64,000 nucleotides of DNA from Streptomyces buecherae (GTDB taxonomy: Bacteria > Actinomycetota > Actinomycetes > Streptomycetales > Streptomycetaceae): positions 2,816,501 through 2,880,500 of the forward strand of contig NZ_CP060404.1 in the NCBI RefSeq assembly GCF_014295035.1, given 5' to 3'. Positions 8,776 to 16,861 of the stretch are shown in pieces. The notes under the pieces were generated by a model that was not told the DNA's origin, made no database searches, and saw nothing but the letters and a program-made list of their open reading frames with translations. Within the stretch, counting starts at the first letter, position 1; every line of letters starts with the position of its first letter. The position numbers and the translations under genes are program-made.

Positions 8776-9783
8776 ATGCGCCGCTACGGAAAGCACACCG
8801 ACGAGGACGACGTACGCGTCCGTCCGGGCCGCCGGGGCAGCCGCCCCCGCTCCAGCATCCGGCCCAAGCACGAGGACGCCGCGCCGGGCTTCGTCCTCAC
8901 CGTGGACCGGGGCCGGATCACCTGCCTGGTCGACGGCCGCACCATCCACGCCATGAAGGCCCGCGAACTCGGCCGCAAGGGCGTCGTGGTCGGCGACCAG
9001 GTGGCCGTGGTCGGTGACCTGTCCGGTGCCAAGGACACTCTGGCCCGCATCGTGCGGGTCGAGCCGCGCAGCTCCGTGCTGCGCAGGACGGCCGACGACG
9101 ACGATCCGTACGAGCGCGTGGTGGTCGCCAACGCCGACCAGCTCGCCATCGTGACCGCGCTGGCCGACCCCGAGCCCCGCCCCCGGCTCATCGACCGCTG
9201 CCTGGTGGCCGCCTTCGACGCGGGCCTGGAACCGCTGCTCGTGCTCACCAAGTCGGACCTGGCGCCGGCCAAGGCGCTGCTGGCCACCTACGAGTTGCTC
9301 GACGTGCCGCACGTGGTGACCAACCGCGACGAGCTGGCCGACGGGGCCGCCGCCGACCGGGTCAGGGAGTACCTCACGGGGCGGGTCACCGCGTTCGTCG
9401 GGCACTCCGGGGTCGGCAAGACGACGCTGGTCAACGCGCTGGTCCCGGAGCGCAAGCGGGCGGTGGGGCACGTCAACGCGGTGACCGGGCGGGGACGGCA
9501 CACCACCACCTCCGCGCTCGCGCTGCCGCTGCCGACCGGCAGCGGCTGGGTGATCGACACCCCGGGCGTGCGCTCCTTCGGGCTGCACCACGTGGACCCG
9601 TCCCGCGTCATCCACGCCTTCCCCGACCTCGCGGCCGGTACGGAGAACTGCCCGCGCGCGTGCGGCCACGACGAGCCGGACTGCGCGCTGGACGCCTGGG
9701 TCGCGGACGGCCACGCCGACCCGGACCGGCTCTACTCGCTGCGCCGACTGCTCGCCACCCGCGAGCGACGCGAGGGCGACTGA
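8776..9783 (+). CDS. rsgA: Ribosome small subunit-dependent GTPase RsgA
   Basis: 335 residues. A circularly permuted GTPase that assists late 30S assembly. An OB-fold N-terminal region (~30-95) precedes permuted G motifs in the order G4 (TKSD, ~165), G1/P-loop (GHSGVGKTT, ~215), G3 (DTPG, ~260). The C-terminal zinc knuckle supplies cysteine/histidine ligands in NCPRACGHDEPDCAL. Start ATG 8776 is 10 bases after aroA; the shorter frame fits the family better than the 8728 extension. Expressed with aroA. Confidence 0.95.
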   Translation: MRRYGKHTDEDDVRVRPGRRGSRPRSSIRPKHEDAAPGFVLTVDRGRITCLVDGRTIHAMKARELGRKGVVVGDQVAVVGDLSGAKDTLARIVRVEPRSSVLRRTADDDDPYERVVVANADQLAIVTALADPEPRPRLIDRCLVAAFDAGLEPLLVLTKSDLAPAKALLATYELLDVPHVVTNRDELADGAAADRVREYLTGRVTAFVGHSGVGKTTLVNALVPERKRAVGHVNAVTGRGRHTTTSALALPLPTGSGWVIDTPGVRSFGLHHVDPSRVIHAFPDLAAGTENCPRACGHDEPDCALDAWVADGHADPDRLYSLRRLLATRERREGD

Positions 9784-9968
9784 GCGGACGCGGAGGCCAC
9801 GGCCGGCGGACGCGGGGGGGCACGCCGGTGGGTGCTGACCGGGTCGGCGGGGCTGGCGAGGTCCGAAACCCGTGCCTGGAACGGCCGAGAACACGGGCGT
9901 GACGTTTGCCCGTTGATCTCCGAGGTAGATGCATAATCGCACGCAGGCCGAACACGGGAGGCAATCTG

Positions 9969-10292
9969 ATGGCGTGGCTGCTCGTCGTGGTCGCCGGTCT
10001 CCTCGAAACCGGCTTCGCCGTCTGCCTCAAGCTCTCGCACGGCTTCACCCGGCTGTGGCCGACCATCGCCTTCTGCGTCTTCGCGCTCGGCAGCTTCGGC
10101 CTGCTCACGCTCGCGCTCAAGAAGCTGGACGTGGGCCCGGCGTACGCGGTGTGGACCGGGATCGGCGCGGCGGGCACCGCCATCTACGGCATGGTCTTCC
10201 TGGGCGACCTGGTCTCCACCCTCAAGATCGTGTCGATCTCGCTGGTCATCGTGGGCGTCATCGGCCTCCAGCTCTCCGGCTCGGCGCACTGA
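9969..10292 (+). CDS. Small multidrug resistance-family exporter (SugE/Gdx type)
   Basis: 107 residues, four membrane helices. E13 in GLLETGFAV is the essential proton/substrate-coupling glutamate. The sequence lines up with the SugE/Gdx branch, whose natural substrate in studied members is guanidinium. It is a single gene, so it would act as a dual-topology homodimer. GGGAGG seven bases before the ATG at 9969 fixes the start. A TetR gene lies convergent 130 bases downstream. I looked for a guanidine riboswitch upstream and found none. A CATAAT at 9932-9937 may be its -10 box. Confidence 0.88.
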   Translation: MAWLLVVVAGLLETGFAVCLKLSHGFTRLWPTIAFCVFALGSFGLLTLALKKLDVGPAYAVWTGIGAAGTAIYGMVFLGDLVSTLKIVSISLVIVGVIGLQLSGSAH

Positions 10293-10422
10293 GACGCGGC
10301 GCACCGAAGCGCCCCCCGGGGGTACGCCGTGCGCCGCACACACCACGGGAGCCCGGCGCACCACGCCCCGCGCGGAACGCGCCCCTCGCCCCCGGCGGTA
10401 GGGCGTCGCTCACGAGCGCGGT

Positions 10423-11259
10423 TCAGCGCCGGGCGGGCCCGGCCTGCTGGCCCGCCGTCCAGCGCGGCGCCAGCACCCGCCGGACCAGCGCCGCCGCCTC
10501 GTCGGGCGCTCCGGGGACGCTGACGTACGAGATGGCCAGTCGCGCCGCGGCCTCGCACGCCCAGGCCAACTCCGCCGTCGCGAGGGCGGGCCGGTCGGCG
10601 CAGAGGGCCGCCAGACAGCGGTCGCCGACCTGGCGCATCAGCTCACCGGGGCTCGGCAGCGCGTCGCCGGGCCCCGGCGCGCCGGCCCGCGCGCCACCTC
10701 CCAACCACGCGCCCTCGCCGTCCCACCCACGACCCGTCATCTCGCGTCCCGACAGCCCCCAGTGGCCCGCCTGTCCCGACAGCCCCGGTGGGCGTGACCG
10801 CCCCCGCTGACCCGGCTGACCCAGTGGGACCGGCGGTGCCGGCTCGCCCGACTGCTCCACCGTGGCAGCGCCGATCGGGTGTCGTTGGGCGGGCAGCGCG
10901 CGGGGCCCGAAGGCGGCGGCCGGCAGCCGGTCGTTCCAGCAGCCGGTCAGCGCCGCGCGCACCAGCGCGTTGCCCCGGGCCACCCGTACGGTCCACGCCG
11001 CGGCTGCGGCCAGCCGGTCGGCCGGGTCGCGCGCGTCCTCGCCGGGCGCCAACGCCTGTTCCACGCCCCGTAGGTACGCCTCGGTCTCGCGCCGTACCAG
11101 GGCCCTGGCCAGGCCGTCCTTGTTGCCGAACTCGTTGTAGAGGGTCTGCCGGGACACCCCGGCCGCGGCGGCCACGTCCACCATGCGCACCGTGCCCCAC
11201 GGCCGGCGCCCCACGGCGCGGAACGCCGCATTCAGTAAGGCTTCACGCGCTGTAGGCAC
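10423..11259 (-). CDS. TetR-family regulator with low-complexity insert
   Basis: 278 residues, longer than the usual 190-220. The N-terminal helix-turn-helix is clear (VRMVDVAAAAGVSRQTLYNEFGNKDGLARALV). Residues ~125-200 are a glycine/proline/arginine/tryptophan-rich stretch that interrupts the ligand-binding domain. The helical C-terminus resumes at about 205. Divergent from hisN across 126 bases and convergent to the SMR exporter; it may regulate either neighbour or itself. Target unknown. Confidence 0.87.
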   Translation of the reverse strand: MPTAREALLNAAFRAVGRRPWGTVRMVDVAAAAGVSRQTLYNEFGNKDGLARALVRRETEAYLRGVEQALAPGEDARDPADRLAAAAAWTVRVARGNALVRAALTGCWNDRLPAAAFGPRALPAQRHPIGAATVEQSGEPAPPVPLGQPGQRGRSRPPGLSGQAGHWGLSGREMTGRGWDGEGAWLGGGARAGAPGPGDALPSPGELMRQVGDRCLAALCADRPALATAELAWACEAAARLAISYVSVPGAPDEAAALVRRVLAPRWTAGQQAGPARR

Positions 11260-11385
11260 CCTTGCCTCCCAGGCTCGGACAGCTCATCCGGCTGCCGTGC
11301 GGCACAGAATTGACGCACCGACAGACGCTGTCAATAGCCCCCGCGAGCGCCGAATCGTCCCGCTTCGCCAAGGTAGTGTGCGAGC

Positions 11386-12177
11386 ATGCCCGACTACCAC
11401 GATGATCTGCGGCTCGCACAGGTGCTGGCGGACGCGGCCGACTCCGCGACCATGGAGCGGTTCAAGGCTCTGGACCTCAAGGTCGAGACCAAACCCGATA
11501 TGACGCCCGTCAGCGAGGCCGACAAGGCCGCCGAGGAGCTGATCCGCTCCTCGCTCCAGCGCGCCCGGCCGCGCGACGCGGTGCTCGGCGAGGAGTTCGG
11601 CAGCGAGGGCTCGGGCCCGCGGCGCTGGGTCATCGACCCCATCGACGGCACGAAGAACTACGTGCGCGGGGTGCCGGTGTGGGCCACCCTGATCGCGCTG
11701 ATGGAGCGCGGCGAGGGCGGCGACCGACCGGTGGTCGGCATGGTGTCGGCCCCCGCGCTCGGGCGCCGCTGGTGGGCGGCCGAGGGGCTCGGCGCGTACA
11801 CCGGTCGCAATCTCTCGTCGGCCTCCCGGATCTCGGTGTCGAAGGTGAACACCCTCTCCGACGCCTCGTTCGGGTACGCGTCGCTCGGCGGCTGGGAGGA
11901 GCGCGGCAAGCTCGACGGCTTCCTCGACCTGACCCGCGCCTGCTGGCGCACCCGCGGCTACGGCGACTTCTGGCCGTACATGATGGTGGCCGAGGGCGCG
12001 ATCGACCTGTGCGCCGAGCCGGAGCTGTCCCTGTGGGACATGGCCGCCAACGCGGTCATCGTGCAGGAGGCGGGCGGCCGGTTCACCGGTCTCGACGGCA
12101 AGCCCGGCCCGCACAGCGGCGACGCCGCCGCCTCCAACGGCCTGCTCCACGACGAACTCCTCAAGCACCTCCAGTAA
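11386..12177 (+). CDS. hisN: Histidinol-phosphatase, inositol monophosphatase type
   Basis: 263 residues. Removes phosphate from L-histidinol phosphate, the penultimate step of histidine synthesis in actinobacteria. Metal-binding motifs of the IMPase superfamily: [13 protein letters not shown] (~70), [12 protein letters not shown] (~85-96) and [17 protein letters not shown] (~210). The ATG at 11386 (MPDYHDDL) is the family start. Alone on the plus strand, divergent from tetR. Confidence 0.93.
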   Translation: MPDYHDDLRLAQVLADAADSATMERFKALDLKVETKPDMTPVSEADKAAEELIRSSLQRARPRDAVLGEEFGSEGSGPRRWVIDPIDGTKNYVRGVPVWATLIALMERGEGGDRPVVGMVSAPALGRRWWAAEGLGAYTGRNLSSASRISVSKVNTLSDASFGYASLGGWEERGKLDGFLDLTRACWRTRGYGDFWPYMMVAEGAIDLCAEPELSLWDMAANAVIVQEAGGRFTGLDGKPGPHSGDAAASNGLLHDELLKHLQ

Positions 12178-12372
12178 CCCCCGCGCGCCACCCGCTCCTC
12201 GCGGGCGCCTCCCCCGCGCCCGCCCGAGCGCTCCATGTGCTCCCGCCCGATCCCTTGTCGCGCCCGCCGCCTCATGTGAACATGAGAATCCGCCCGCTTG
12301 TGCGCTTGTGAATCTTTTCTCATCGCACCCTCCCGTGCCCTCGACCGAGCGGGCCCCTCAGGAGGTGGCTCC

Positions 12373-12780
12373 ATGTCCACGCTCGTCCGCGACGCCATGA
12401 CCACGGTGGTCCTCACCATCGGCCCCACCCACACCCTCCGTCAGGCCGCCCAGTTGATGGCGGCCCGCCGCGTCGGCGCCGCCGTCGTGCTCGACACCGA
12501 CACCAGCGGGCTCGGCATCCTCACCGAGCGCGACATCCTCGTCTCGGTCGGCGCCGGCCAGGACCCCGACCGCGAGACCGCCCACGCGCACACCACGACC
12601 GACGTGGTCTTCGCCGCCCCCGGCTGGACCCTGACCGAGGCCGCCCAGGCCATGACGCACGGCGGCTTCCGTCATCTGATCGTGCTCGACGAGCGCGAAC
12701 CGGTCGGACTCGTCTCCGTCCGCGACATCATCCGCTGCTGGTCCCGCGCCGAGGAGGCCACCGGCGCGCTCGCCGGCTGA
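12373..12780 (+). CDS. Two-CBS-domain protein
   Basis: 135 residues consisting almost only of two CBS repeats (residues ~8-60 and ~75-128, with GILTERDIL and GLVSVRDII endings). Such stand-alone pairs bind adenosyl nucleotides and sense energy state; the partner is unknown. GGAGG ten bases before the ATG at 12373 fixes the start. A strong hairpin follows at 12902. Confidence 0.88.
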   Translation: MSTLVRDAMTTVVLTIGPTHTLRQAAQLMAARRVGAAVVLDTDTSGLGILTERDILVSVGAGQDPDRETAHAHTTTDVVFAAPGWTLTEAAQAMTHGGFRHLIVLDEREPVGLVSVRDIIRCWSRAEEATGALAG

Positions 12781-12857
12781 CCCCGCGCGGCACGCGCCCG
12801 CGCACGCCGTGGCCCGACGCCGACGCCACTCCCCCACCCGCGAGGAGCGACGCGGCC

Positions 12858-12911
12858 GGGTACGCGAAGAGGTCCGGATACGCGAGGAGGTCCGGGTACG
12901 CGAAGAGGCCG
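12858..12911. repeat. Three 18-bp tandem repeats before a terminator
   Basis: Units at 12858, 12876 and 12894 (type GGGTACGCGAAGAGGTCC, one to three differences between units). The last unit forms the left arm of the following hairpin, so the repeat seems to be duplicated terminator arm sequence. Confidence 0.85.
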
Positions 12912-12936
12912 GAGCCCCATGGCGTCCGGCCTCTTC
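12902..12936 (+). terminator. Intrinsic-type hairpin between CBS gene and katA
   Basis: Perfect 12-bp stem (GAAGAGGCCGGA at 12902-12913 and its complement at 12925-12936) with an 11-base loop, followed on the plus strand by GGTTGTTA. It stands between two convergent genes and could serve both. Confidence 0.7.
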
Positions 12937-13023
12937 GGTTGTTACGGCAAGCGACTGTTCAGTCGCCCGCGCGGGGGACCACCGCCCACGGGGGTGGGGC
13001 GGTGGGCCCGCCGCGCGGACGGC

Positions 13024-14499
13024 TCAGCCGCGGAGGGCCTGGACCGCGGCCTCCAGCCGCTTGCCGTAGTCCGCGTCCGCCTTGCGGAAGTTGGCGATGG
13101 CGCGCTCGATGATGTCCTCGCGCGACACCCCGGAGAGGGCGCCCGCCAGGTTGGCGATCAGGCGCTCCTTCTCGTCCTCGGTCATCAGCCGGTAGAGGTT
13201 GCCGGCCTGCACGAAGTCGTTGTCCTCGGCGTGCGAGGGGGTGGCCTCCTCGCCCGTGAGGCCGCTGACCGCGATCGGCTGCCACAGCGGGACGCTGGTC
13301 TGGGCCGGCCCGCCGAAGCTGTTGGGCTCGTAGTTCTTCGAGCCGCCGTGCCGCCCGTCGTAGGCGAGGCCGTCACGGCTGTACGTGCGCGCCTCGGTGG
13401 CGTGCGGCCGGTTGACCGGCAGGTTGTCGGCGTTGATGCCCACCCGGTAGCGGTGCGCGTCGCCGTAGCCGAACAGGCGGCCCTGGAGCATCTTGTCCGG
13501 GGACGGGCCGATACCGGGCACGAAGTGCGCCGGCGAGAAGATCGACTGCTCGACCTCGGCGAAGATGTTCTCCGGGTTGCGGTTGAGCTCCAGCTTGCCG
13601 AACTCGACCAGCGGGTAGTCCGCGTGCGGCCAGACCTTGGTCAGGTCGAACGGGTTGAAGCGGTAGGTCGCCGCCTCGGCCGCGGGCATGATCTGCGCGT
13701 ACACGGTCCAGCTCGGGAACTCGCGGCGCTCGATGGCCTCCCGCAGGTCCCGCTGGTGGCTGTCGGGGTCCTTCCCGGCGAGCACCGCGGCCTCCTCGGC
13801 CGTCAGGTTCTTGATGCCCTGGTCGGTCTTGAAGTGGTACTTGACCCAGAAGACCTCGCCCGCCTCGTTGTTCCACTGGAAGGTGTGCGAGCCGAAGCCG
13901 TCCATGTGGCGGTACGAGGCCGGGATGCCACGGTCACCGAAGAGCCACGTCACCTGGTGCGTGGACTCGGGCGACAGCCCCCAGAAGTCGAAGACGTTGT
14001 CCGGCTCCTGCGAGCCGGTGTACGGGTCGCGCTTCTGGGTGTGGATGAAGTCGGGGAACTTGATGGCGTCCCTGATGAAGAACACCGGGGTGTTGTTGCC
14101 GACGAGGTCGTAGTTGCCCTCCTCGGTGTAGAACTTCAGCGCGAAACCGCGCGGGTCCCGGACCGCGTCCGGCGCGCCCAGGTTGCCGGCCACGGTGGAG
14201 AAGCGCAGGAAGGTCTCGGTCTGCTTGCCGACCTCGGAGAGGAACTTCGCGCGGGTGTACCGGGTCACGTCCGCGGTCACCGTGAAGGTCCCGTACGCGC
14301 CGGCCCCCCGGGCGTGCACCACACGCTCCGGAATGCGCTCCCGGTTGAAGTGCGCCAGCTTCTCCAGCAGCAACTGGTCCTGCACCAGCACCGGGCCGCC
14401 GACGCCCGCGGTCTCGCTGTTCTGGTTGTCGGCGACCGGTGCGCCGGCCTCCGTGGTCAGCGGCCCCGCCGACTGAGCCGTCTCGCCCTGAACCGTCAC
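13024..14499 (-). CDS. katA: Monofunctional heme catalase
   Basis: 491 residues, a small-subunit catalase that dismutates hydrogen peroxide in the cytoplasm. Landmarks: distal histidine in [12 protein letters not shown] (~62), asparagine region [13 protein letters not shown] (~125-137), and proximal heme tyrosine in [13 protein letters not shown] (~342). The GTG at 14499 follows AGGAGG and is the natural start. Divergent from the Fur-family gene catR, with an operator-like palindrome between, so peroxide induction through CatR is likely. Confidence 0.96.
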   Translation of the reverse strand: MTVQGETAQSAGPLTTEAGAPVADNQNSETAGVGGPVLVQDQLLLEKLAHFNRERIPERVVHARGAGAYGTFTVTADVTRYTRAKFLSEVGKQTETFLRFSTVAGNLGAPDAVRDPRGFALKFYTEEGNYDLVGNNTPVFFIRDAIKFPDFIHTQKRDPYTGSQEPDNVFDFWGLSPESTHQVTWLFGDRGIPASYRHMDGFGSHTFQWNNEAGEVFWVKYHFKTDQGIKNLTAEEAAVLAGKDPDSHQRDLREAIERREFPSWTVYAQIMPAAEAATYRFNPFDLTKVWPHADYPLVEFGKLELNRNPENIFAEVEQSIFSPAHFVPGIGPSPDKMLQGRLFGYGDAHRYRVGINADNLPVNRPHATEARTYSRDGLAYDGRHGGSKNYEPNSFGGPAQTSVPLWQPIAVSGLTGEEATPSHAEDNDFVQAGNLYRLMTEDEKERLIANLAGALSGVSREDIIERAIANFRKADADYGKRLEAAVQALRG

Positions 14500-14558
14500 G
14501 TGCGCCTCCTGCGTATTCGTCCTGTCCCTTGGCCTGAGCCGTAACCGATCCTACATTG

Positions 14559-14601
14559 GACTTTGTCTAAGTCAAGAAGAAGTGGAGAGACGTACAAAGT
14601 C
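14559..14601. promoter_or_regulatory. Probable CatR (Fur-family) operator
   Basis: A palindrome GACTT-N5-AAGTC (14559-14573) lies in the katA-catR intergenic space. Its left part GACTTTGT recurs in inverted form as ACAAAGTC at 14594-14601. AT-rich inverted repeats of this type are typical Fur/PerR boxes. The position covers the expected promoters of both genes. Confidence 0.65.
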
Positions 14602-14656
14602 TGTTCATGGACGCACACTGCTACTCTGGTTCCTATCTGACTGATAGGTGAATGGC

Positions 14657-15073
14657 ATGAGTGACCTGCTAGAACGACTCCGGGGGCGCGGCTGGCGACT
14701 CACCGCCCAGCGACGCGTCGTGGCCGAAGTGCTCGACGGGGACCATGTGCACTACACCGCCGACGAGGTGCACGCCCGCGCATCGGAGCGCCTGCCCGAG
14801 ATCTCCCGGGCGACCGTCTACAACACCCTCGGCGAGCTGGTGTCGCTCGGCGAGATCCTGGAGGTGAGCACGGACGGCCGCGCCAAGCGGTACGACCCCA
14901 ACGCCCACCACGACCACCACCACCTGGTGTGCAGCCGCTGCGGCACCATCCGCGACGTGCGTCCGGCCGGCGATCCGCTCAGCGACCTGCCGGTGGTGGA
15001 GCGCTTCGGCTTCACGGTCACCGGCGTGGAAGTCACCTACCGCGGCACCTGCCCCTCCTGCACGGACGCCTGA
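14657..15073 (+). CDS. catR: Fur-family peroxide-responsive repressor CatR
   Basis: 138 residues. Winged helix (RLTAQRRVVAEVL, ISRATVYNTLGELV), then the metal site HHDHHHLVCSRCGTI and the second CPSC pair near the C-terminus, giving the CxxC...CxxC structural zinc site. The histidine cluster supplies the regulatory metal. In S. coelicolor the divergent CatR represses its own gene and catA. The start at ATG 14657 has AGGTG upstream and matches the family length; GTG 14648 is an alternative. Confidence 0.92.
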   Translation: MSDLLERLRGRGWRLTAQRRVVAEVLDGDHVHYTADEVHARASERLPEISRATVYNTLGELVSLGEILEVSTDGRAKRYDPNAHHDHHHLVCSRCGTIRDVRPAGDPLSDLPVVERFGFTVTGVEVTYRGTCPSCTDA

Positions 15074-15101
15074 CCCGACCGGCCGCCGCTCGGGCGCGCT
15101 C

Positions 15102-16145
15102 TCACAGCGGCTCGCTGTAGAACTGACGGGCCCAGCGGCGGAACCGGGTGATCGGCCCGTCCCCCTCCACCAACCGGGGACGCTCCAGATGGGCCATGTG
15201 CTCCCAGACGGGTACGTCCTTGCCGGTCTCAAGGCCGGAGGCGTACGTCACGGCTCTGGGTAACAGCGCGGCCACCACCCGGGCCGCCCCGGTGCGACCG
15301 GGCCGGGTGTGCCGCACGGCGGCCGTCAGGCACATCCGCACGTGCCGCGGGCCCACCGGGGTGACGCAGAACCAGATGCGCAGCCGGAAGCCGTAGTTCT
15401 CCGCCTCGCCGTACATCACCCCGAGGCCCTGCACGACCGTCCGGACCGACGGGCCGAAGGAGTACATGCCGTTGCGCTGCCCGGCGGCCCGCCCCAGCCG
15501 GTAGGCCGTCTCCATCCGCGCCCCCTCGAACCGCGGCGGGTCGGTGATGTCGACAACGAGTCGGTGCAACGCGGCGAAGTGTCCGAAGTCGATGGCGTTC
15601 TCCATGAAGTCCTGGGGGTGCGCGGCCAGGGTGCGGACGCGCCGGTGCGGCGCCGGGAAGTCGGCCGCCGGTGGCACCTCGACCTCCCAGCTCGGCGGCA
15701 GCCCCCGGGCGTGCCGCCAGACGAGGACCAGCCCGTCGATCTCCCGGTGTTCCAGGCGGCCCAGCCGCGCCCTGGGCGGCGCGGTGCCGTACCCGGTCCG
15801 GACGCAGGCGCCCTCCGGATCGAACTGGAAGTGGTGGAAGGGGCAGACGAGGTTCTCCCCGCGCACCGTCCCGCCGTGCCCCAGGTGCGCTCCGAGGTGC
15901 GGGCAGTACGGGCGCACGGCGCGCAGCCGCCCGCCGGCCGTCCGGTACAGCACCACGTCCTCGTCCGCCAACCGCCGGCTGATGACCTTGCCCGGCTTCA
16001 CCTCGTCGCTGGTCGCCATGAGGAACCAGCCGTCCGGACAAGGCGGGAGTGACACGTGGGCCGAGGCGGCTGGCGCGGCGGCCACGCCAGGGGGCCCGTG
16101 GGGCGCGTGCGGCGGAATCGACCGGCCTGGTCCGAGATCCTGCAT
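15102..16145 (-). CDS. Rieske non-heme iron oxygenase
   Basis: 347 residues. Rieske [2Fe-2S] ligands: CPHLGAHLGHGG and CPFHHF (C-x-H ... C-x2-H, residues ~82-105). The mononuclear iron site is ENAIDFGHFAALH (D..H....H, ~190). This pattern belongs to the KshA/cholesterol 7-desaturase-like group of oxygenases, often acting on steroids or other hydrophobic rings; substrate is unknown here. No ferredoxin or reductase gene is beside it, so electrons must come from elsewhere. The ATG at 16145 has AAAGGTG upstream; the frame beyond it is low-complexity. It ends 28 bases from catR, convergent. Confidence 0.88.
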   Translation of the reverse strand: MQDLGPGRSIPPHAPHGPPGVAAAPAASAHVSLPPCPDGWFLMATSDEVKPGKVISRRLADEDVVLYRTAGGRLRAVRPYCPHLGAHLGHGGTVRGENLVCPFHHFQFDPEGACVRTGYGTAPPRARLGRLEHREIDGLVLVWRHARGLPPSWEVEVPPAADFPAPHRRVRTLAAHPQDFMENAIDFGHFAALHRLVVDITDPPRFEGARMETAYRLGRAAGQRNGMYSFGPSVRTVVQGLGVMYGEAENYGFRLRIWFCVTPVGPRHVRMCLTAAVRHTRPGRTGAARVVAALLPRAVTYASGLETGKDVPVWEHMAHLERPRLVEGDGPITRFRRWARQFYSEPL

Positions 16146-16588
16146 GGCGCACCTTTCGTGGGTGTCGTCGCCCGGGCGCCGTGGGTGCGGTGCGTGCGCG
16201 GTGGCGGCGCGACGCCCGGGGCGGGCAGCGAGTACCTGCGCGCCCAGCCTCGCGGCAGCCGGTTCCGGCTGAACGATTCGCCCGTGGCGCGTCACCGGAA
16301 GACGTGAACCCGGCGCCGGGAGGTTTGCGCCCGACCACCCCGCCAAGGGGCCGACCGGTCCGAGCCCAGGGGGCGCCCCACGCCCGATCACGGGGCGCGC
16401 ACGGGCCGCCTCCCGCAGGCCGCCCCCACCCGCGACCACGACGGACGCCACCGCCCGCACCAGCCGCCGCGTGACACCCCCACCGGCACGCGCCGCACGC
16501 CGGGTGGCCACCACCGCGACCACAGCCGATACCGAGGAGCCGACACCGAGCCGGGAACGGGACCACGAGGGAATGACGTAAAACGACG
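16146..16588. other. Intergenic stretch upstream of the Rieske gene
   Basis: 443 bases of GC-rich sequence without a supportable gene on either strand. The promoter of the Rieske gene should lie near 16150-16300, but no clear boxes are seen. Confidence 0.35.
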
Positions 16589-16621
16589 AAGGCCCGAATC
16601 CCTGATCAGGATTCGGGCCTT
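16589..16621 (-). terminator. Hairpin after initiator tRNA, copy 1
   Basis: Perfect 13-bp stem (AAGGCCCGAATCC and complement) with a 7-base loop, starting 11 bases after the tRNA 3' end on the minus strand and followed there by CGTCGTTTTA. Identical to the hairpin at 19020. Confidence 0.8.
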
Positions 16622-16632
16622 GTCTTTGCGAG

Positions 16633-16706
16633 TAGCGGGGACAGGATTTGAACCTGCGACCTCTGGGTTATGAGCCCAGCGAGCTACCGAGCTGCTCCAC
16701 CCCGCG
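16633..16706 (-). tRNA. Initiator tRNA-fMet (CAT anticodon), copy 1
   Basis: A 74-base cloverleaf: acceptor CGCGGGG/CCCCGCT with the unpaired first position typical of initiators, D arm GAGCAGCTCGGTAGCTC, anticodon arm CTGGG-CTCATAA-CCCAG whose three consecutive G:C pairs mark an initiator, and T arm CAGGTTCAAATCCTG. CCA is not encoded. A second identical copy lies at 19063. Confidence 0.96.
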
Positions 16707-16861
16707 TCGTTGTGTACTTACTGTAACCCCACTCCGACGACCAGGGCAAATCGCGGTCCCGCCGCCCCTCGCCGCCCCGCCTTCCCACCGCCTCCGCCGC
16801 CGCGCCGGCCCGGCGCGCGGCGGGGCCCGGCGCCCGCCGGCGGCGTACGCGGAGCGCGGGT

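Noticed and set aside
9850..9968. Guanidine riboswitch before the SMR exporter
   Set aside because: ACGG tetramers occur, but I found no paired stems matching guanidine-I, -II or -III classes.
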